Below, in pieces: positions 60,601-64,000 of a stretch of 64,000 bases of DNA (positions within the stretch are counted from its first letter, which is position 1; the number at the start of each line of letters is the position of its first letter). A program made the translations under genes and the position numbers. This DNA is from Prorocentrum cordatum (lineage: Eukaryota > Sar > Dinophyceae > Prorocentrales > Prorocentraceae). Below the pieces are notes generated by a model. The model worked only from the letters and a program-made list of their open reading frames with translations. It was not told the origin of the DNA and did no database searches. The stretch spans positions 231,033 to 295,032 of the forward strand of contig CAUYUJ010014592.1 in the NCBI GenBank assembly GCA_963575745.1, in the 5' to 3' direction.

Positions 60601-63356
60601 CAGCTCCGACTCCAGCGCCCCAGTACCCTAACTCCAGAGTGCCCGTGGGAGACCCGAGACACCCTACAGCCTCAAAGAGGAGCTCCGAGAAGGTCCACGA
60701 TCGAGGTCAGTTCCAGCAGATACCGGAAGAGGAGGAGAACCTCCCAGTCCGGAAACAACCTAGGCTTGCAGGTCCACCAGGTCTATCTGATGTCGGCTGT
60801 GCTGAGATTCCTCTGGTCGACTGCGGCGCGGTCACCACCGAGGGCGACGACGAGGCCCCGATCCTGGCAGTCACGGAGACCGAAGTCTTGCTAGCTAGAG
60901 GACGAAAGGAGGAGCGTGAGAAGGACCCGAGGTGGATGACGAAGGAGGGTAAGCAGCAGGTGGAGGCGGCCTATCAGAAGGAGTACCTAAAACTAATCTC
61001 GGAGCAGAAGGCGTGGAAACCCAGGTCTCTAGAAGAATCCCGGCGACTCCGACTAGAAGTTCCAGATCGGATTTTACCCTCCAGGCCAGTTTTGACGTTG
61101 AAGACGGACGACGATGGAAGTACGGAGTTACGATGCCGCATGACGGCCTAGGTTTTTAAGGATCCGGATGTATTGGACATGGTACGCGCTGGCAAGACTC
61201 AGAGTCCGACTTTGTCTGTGACTGGTAAGGCAACTCTTTTACATGTGGTGGCCTCTGCTCGGTTTCAGCTGGTCCTGGGAGATATTCGGGGAGCTTTTCT
61301 GGAAGCTGATGCTGAATCACGTCCGAACGGGCCCGTCTTCGTGTGTCCCCCGAAAAATCATATTCCAAAGGGCCACCACCCAGAACAGCTGCGCGAGCTT
61401 GTGAACGGCTACGGCGGAGTTGACCAGCCACAGCGGTGGTATTCCACCTTTAAGCGCTACGCCGAGGAGATTGGTTTCGTGGCCCATCCTCTCGATCCTT
61501 GCCTGTTTATGCTGTTCGGGCCCGTGAGGTCCAACAAGGAAGTGCCGTCTATGCCGATCTGTATTCCTGAAGGTTCCAGATACGGGGTTCCAGGGGCTCT
61601 CTGTGGCATTTTCGGTATCCACGTGGACGACGCGGCAGGAGGAGGCAGGGGGACACGATGGGAAGATGCGATGTCTAAAATGAAGCAACGATTTCCATGG
61701 AGGAAGTGGCGCCATGGGGAAGGGGAGTTTACGGGTTCATGGCTACGACAACTGCCGGATGGTGCGATTGTGCAATCCCAAAAGCAGTATGCGGAAGAAA
61801 TGAAGCCAGTAAAACTCAAACGGAACGCCCCAAACGACGGCAAGGCACTTCCAGGAGAGATCTCGGCCCTTATTTCAATGAATCAGGCTGGTAATTGGCT
61901 GGCAGGTCAGTCTCGACCGGATTTATCATGCCAGGTCAGCCGCAACCAGCGGCTGATGCCGCACCCGTCTGTGAACGAGATAAAAGATGCCAATATGCTC
62001 ATGCGACGTGCCCGGCAGCATAAGGATCTTACTGTTCGCTTCTTTCCGATCCCTCTGAAAGATATTCGCATGATGATCCACACCGACTTTGCCAAAGGAG
62101 AGAACGACGGTCTTAGGAGAACCCAGGGAGGCTATGTGCGGAGCGTGACCGACCCCAGTATGCAGAAAGGTGAAGTATCACCTTGGAACCCTCTTATCTG
62201 GAGAAGCTACCGGCTCAAACGAGCCATGGGATCGTCCTCGGGCGGGGAGGCATCGGTACTATCGGACGGAGTGGGACATATGGAATGGGCGATGTGTTTC
62301 TTCGCGGGGACTATGTTTCCACAGTTTACTCTGGAAAACCGGTACGAGTTTCTCAGGAGGTTCGAGGCTATCGCCATCGTCGATGCTAAATCCGCCTATG
62401 ATCATATAAACAAGATTGGGTCTCCAGGGGCTCTCGAGGATAGGCGATGTGCGGTGGAGATGATGATTGCCCGGCAGGCCCTCCAGAGGTTCAAGGGGTG
62501 CCTTCGGCGGGGGCCCACATCGTTGATGTTGGCGGACGCTCTCACGAAGGAGAAGGCTGATGCTCATGATCTTCTCAGAGCATGCATACGATCAGGTGTG
62601 TATCAGTTGGCAGATGAGTCATTGACGTTGGAGTCAGCGGCTGCTGAACGTGAGCGTCGCCGCGTCCGTAGGGAGCTTTCCTCAAGCCATGCCGGAGCAC
62701 CTCAGCCCCCAGTGGAGCACGTCTCTTGCGTGGTGTGCGAGATGGTCGGAGTGAGTGCTATCGGAGATCCTGACAGTGTGCGCAGCTTGCTCGATAGCCT
62801 GACGACAGTGGGAAACCCATACCCGACGATAGTCAAGTGTGTGTCGTCGTCTAGGAAGATGTCTGTGACCATTCCGGCGATGGTGCTGGACTCTGGCCTC
62901 ACCGGCGCGACGCGCGGCATGAAGGTGACCCTGTCGTACCACAACCGTACGAACTACATCCAGGTGGGCTGTCCGGCGACTGTGGAGGACGCGATGGTGC
63001 TGCAGCTGGCCGAGCTGGAGACGAGGTACGCCCAGAAGGTGAAGACGCCGAAGGTGAAGATGGAGATTCCTCAAGGATGCGATCTTGTGGAAGATGTTCT
63101 CAGGTTCCCACCGTGGGAGACCGAGGGCAAGGGGACTGCCCGGTCCAGTGTGCTGAAGGAGGAAGAGGAAAGGCTCGTGAAGCTTGAGCGCGTCGAGATC
63201 CCGAAGGATAGCATCGAGTACAAGGAGTCGATCGAGGCTGTCGCAGTGGCTGTGACGGTGGAGATGAGCAACTACCCGGAGCAGAGAGATGCCATTTTGG
63301 CGGCGCTGGAGAGTTCGTTCGGCCTGTCGATGACGAAGGTGGAGGCCGACGATTGA
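60600..63356 (+). CDS. copia reverse transcriptase-RNase H with C-terminal extension
   Basis: Frame 3, open from about 60600 to TGA 63354-63356 except a TAG at 61149-61151 (CRMTA*VFKDPD). RT: EVPDRILPSRPVLTLK, TQSPTLSVTGKATLL, FQLVLGDIRGAFLEAD (catalytic Asp), DPCLFMLF, GIFGIHVDDAAGG (HVDD in place of YVDD), GEFTGSWLRQLPDG. RNase H: MIHTDFAKGEND (Asp), MGSSSGGEASVL (Glu), AIVDAKSAYDHI (Asp), and the copia signature LADALTKEKADAHDLL. About 240 further residues (62630-63356) follow RNase H and match nothing I know. They contain HVSCVVCEMVG and an acidic, charged C-terminus. Confidence 0.85.
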
Positions 63357-63409
63357 TCAGGACCATGGTCAAGCGGATCAGGCATCAGGCAACTAGAATT
63401 TTGAGTGAA

Positions 63410-63616
63410 TGTGAAATGCAGAGTGGGTTGCCTGATGCACTGAGGGAAGGCGTAGCACGAACGCCCGCTGCCGCTGCCATTTCAGATCAACTCTTAGCAG
63501 ACTTTCAGGAGTCACGTGCCCGGGGCGCGCGCGTGTGTGGAAAGTCTCAGGGCACGAGTCGATCTTCATCGAGCAGGCTCCGGGCGGAGCCAGGGAAGGA
63601 AGTAGTGGGATTCGCA
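63410..63616 (+). repeat. 3' LTR of copia element
   Basis: Same 207-bp sequence as the 5' LTR with about seven substitutions (no gaps), ending GTAGTGGGATTCGCA. No clear polypurine tract precedes it (the preceding bases are CTAGAATTTTGAGTGAA). Confidence 0.93.
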
Positions 63617-63914
63617 GGAGGAGGAGGAGGAGGAGGAGGAGGAGGAGGAGGAGGGAGGAGGAGGAGGCTGTCGGGAGGAGGAGGAGGAGGAGGAGAGAGG
63701 AGGAGGAGGAGGAGGAGAGGAGAGTAGGAGGAGGAGGAGGAGGAGGAGGAGAGGAGGAGGAGGAGGAGGAGAGAGGGAGAGTAGGAGGAGGAGGAGGAGG
63801 AGGAGGACGAGGACGAGGACGAGAGCATGAGGAAGAGGATGATGAGGAGGAGGAGGACCACGAGGACGAGGGGGAGGAGGAGGAGGAGGAGGAGGACGAG
63901 GAGGAGGAGGAGGT
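63617..63914 (+). repeat. (GGA)n tract, right flank of copia insertion
   Basis: About 300 bases of GGA with GAGA, GAC and GAT interruptions. The open frames on both strands come from the repeat. Confidence 0.95.
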
Positions 63915-64000
63915 AGGGCTTGTTCACGTCTAAGTGACCGACCCGCCCAGACGGCGCGCCAGGGCCACGCTCGAGAAGTTTGACCTCAAGCCGCTGTCCG

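Larger units (their letters stand above)
56508..63616 (+). mobile_element. Ty1/copia LTR retrotransposon, full length (7109 bp)
   Basis: Two 207-bp LTRs (TG...CA ends) enclose gag, zinc knuckle, aspartic protease, a methyltransferase-like region, integrase, reverse transcriptase and RNase H. Integrase upstream of RT is the copia order. Flanks GGAGG/GGAGG fit a 5-bp target duplication but lie in a GGA microsatellite, so this cannot be proved. Reading frames change near 57345, 58470 and 60595, and stops interrupt at 58975 and 61149. As written it is not autonomous, unless some shifts are programmed. LTRs differ at about seven positions by eye. Confidence 0.93.

Noticed and set aside
56508-63616. 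Interpretation as a retrovirus or gypsy element
   Set aside because: Integrase precedes reverse transcriptase and RNase H shows the ADxLTK copia motif; no envelope gene recognised.
1-64000. CRISPR arrays, bacterial operons or Shine-Dalgarno signals
   Set aside because: No spacer-repeat arrays with unique spacers; tandem arrays have no spacers, and gene structure is eukaryotic.

Overview
The window is nuclear DNA of a dinoflagellate, or something very close to one. It is GC-rich and packed with simple repeats, and almost nothing in it looks like ordinary protein-coding sequence. Four things point to a dinoflagellate: a Ty1/copia element with the domain order usual for that group; a decayed LINE whose 5' boundary carries a sequence like the dinoflagellate spliced leader; the only recognisable host gene (a partial GrpE) is split by non-canonical GA-AG introns; and miniature foldback elements are abundant. 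I found no rRNA, tRNA or CRISPR array. Nearly all the long open frames are produced by trinucleotide repeats or by tandem units whose length is a multiple of three, or nearly so.

Layout. 0.2-13 kb: foldback elements, microsatellites and non-coding sequence. 14.3-20.3 kb: a high-GC block with long G runs and broken coding-like stretches of unknown identity (charged, Ala/Pro-rich, coiled-coil). 20.6-22 kb: opposed TCC and GGA tracts. 24.4-25.5 kb: a 428-bp unit repeated 2.6 times. 30.6-39.2 kb: a degenerate LINE (ORF1 coiled coil, endonuclease, reverse transcriptase, RNase H, C-terminal zinc fingers), split between RT and RNase H by about 20 copies of a 90-bp minisatellite. 39.8-52.6 kb: many MITE-like elements, some nested, plus a (GAT)n tract and a 107-bp minisatellite. 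53.1-54.0 kb: three GrpE exons. 56.5-63.6 kb: a complete-length Ty1/copia retrotransposon with 207-bp LTRs sitting inside a GGA microsatellite.

At least eight families of short non-autonomous elements can be defined by comparing copies within the window. I call them A, B, C, E, F, G and H, plus a single foldback I and a dispersed repeat D. Families E, C and G have TA at their ends; E also has the CAGTG terminus expected of Tc1/mariner relatives. Two nestings are visible: a C-like element inside an H element, and a 129-bp hairpin inside an F element. No transposase for any family is present. The copia element and the LINE each carry several frameshifts or stops, so neither looks autonomous as written. 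The genomic GrpE gene has lost, or has far away, its 5' and 3' exons.
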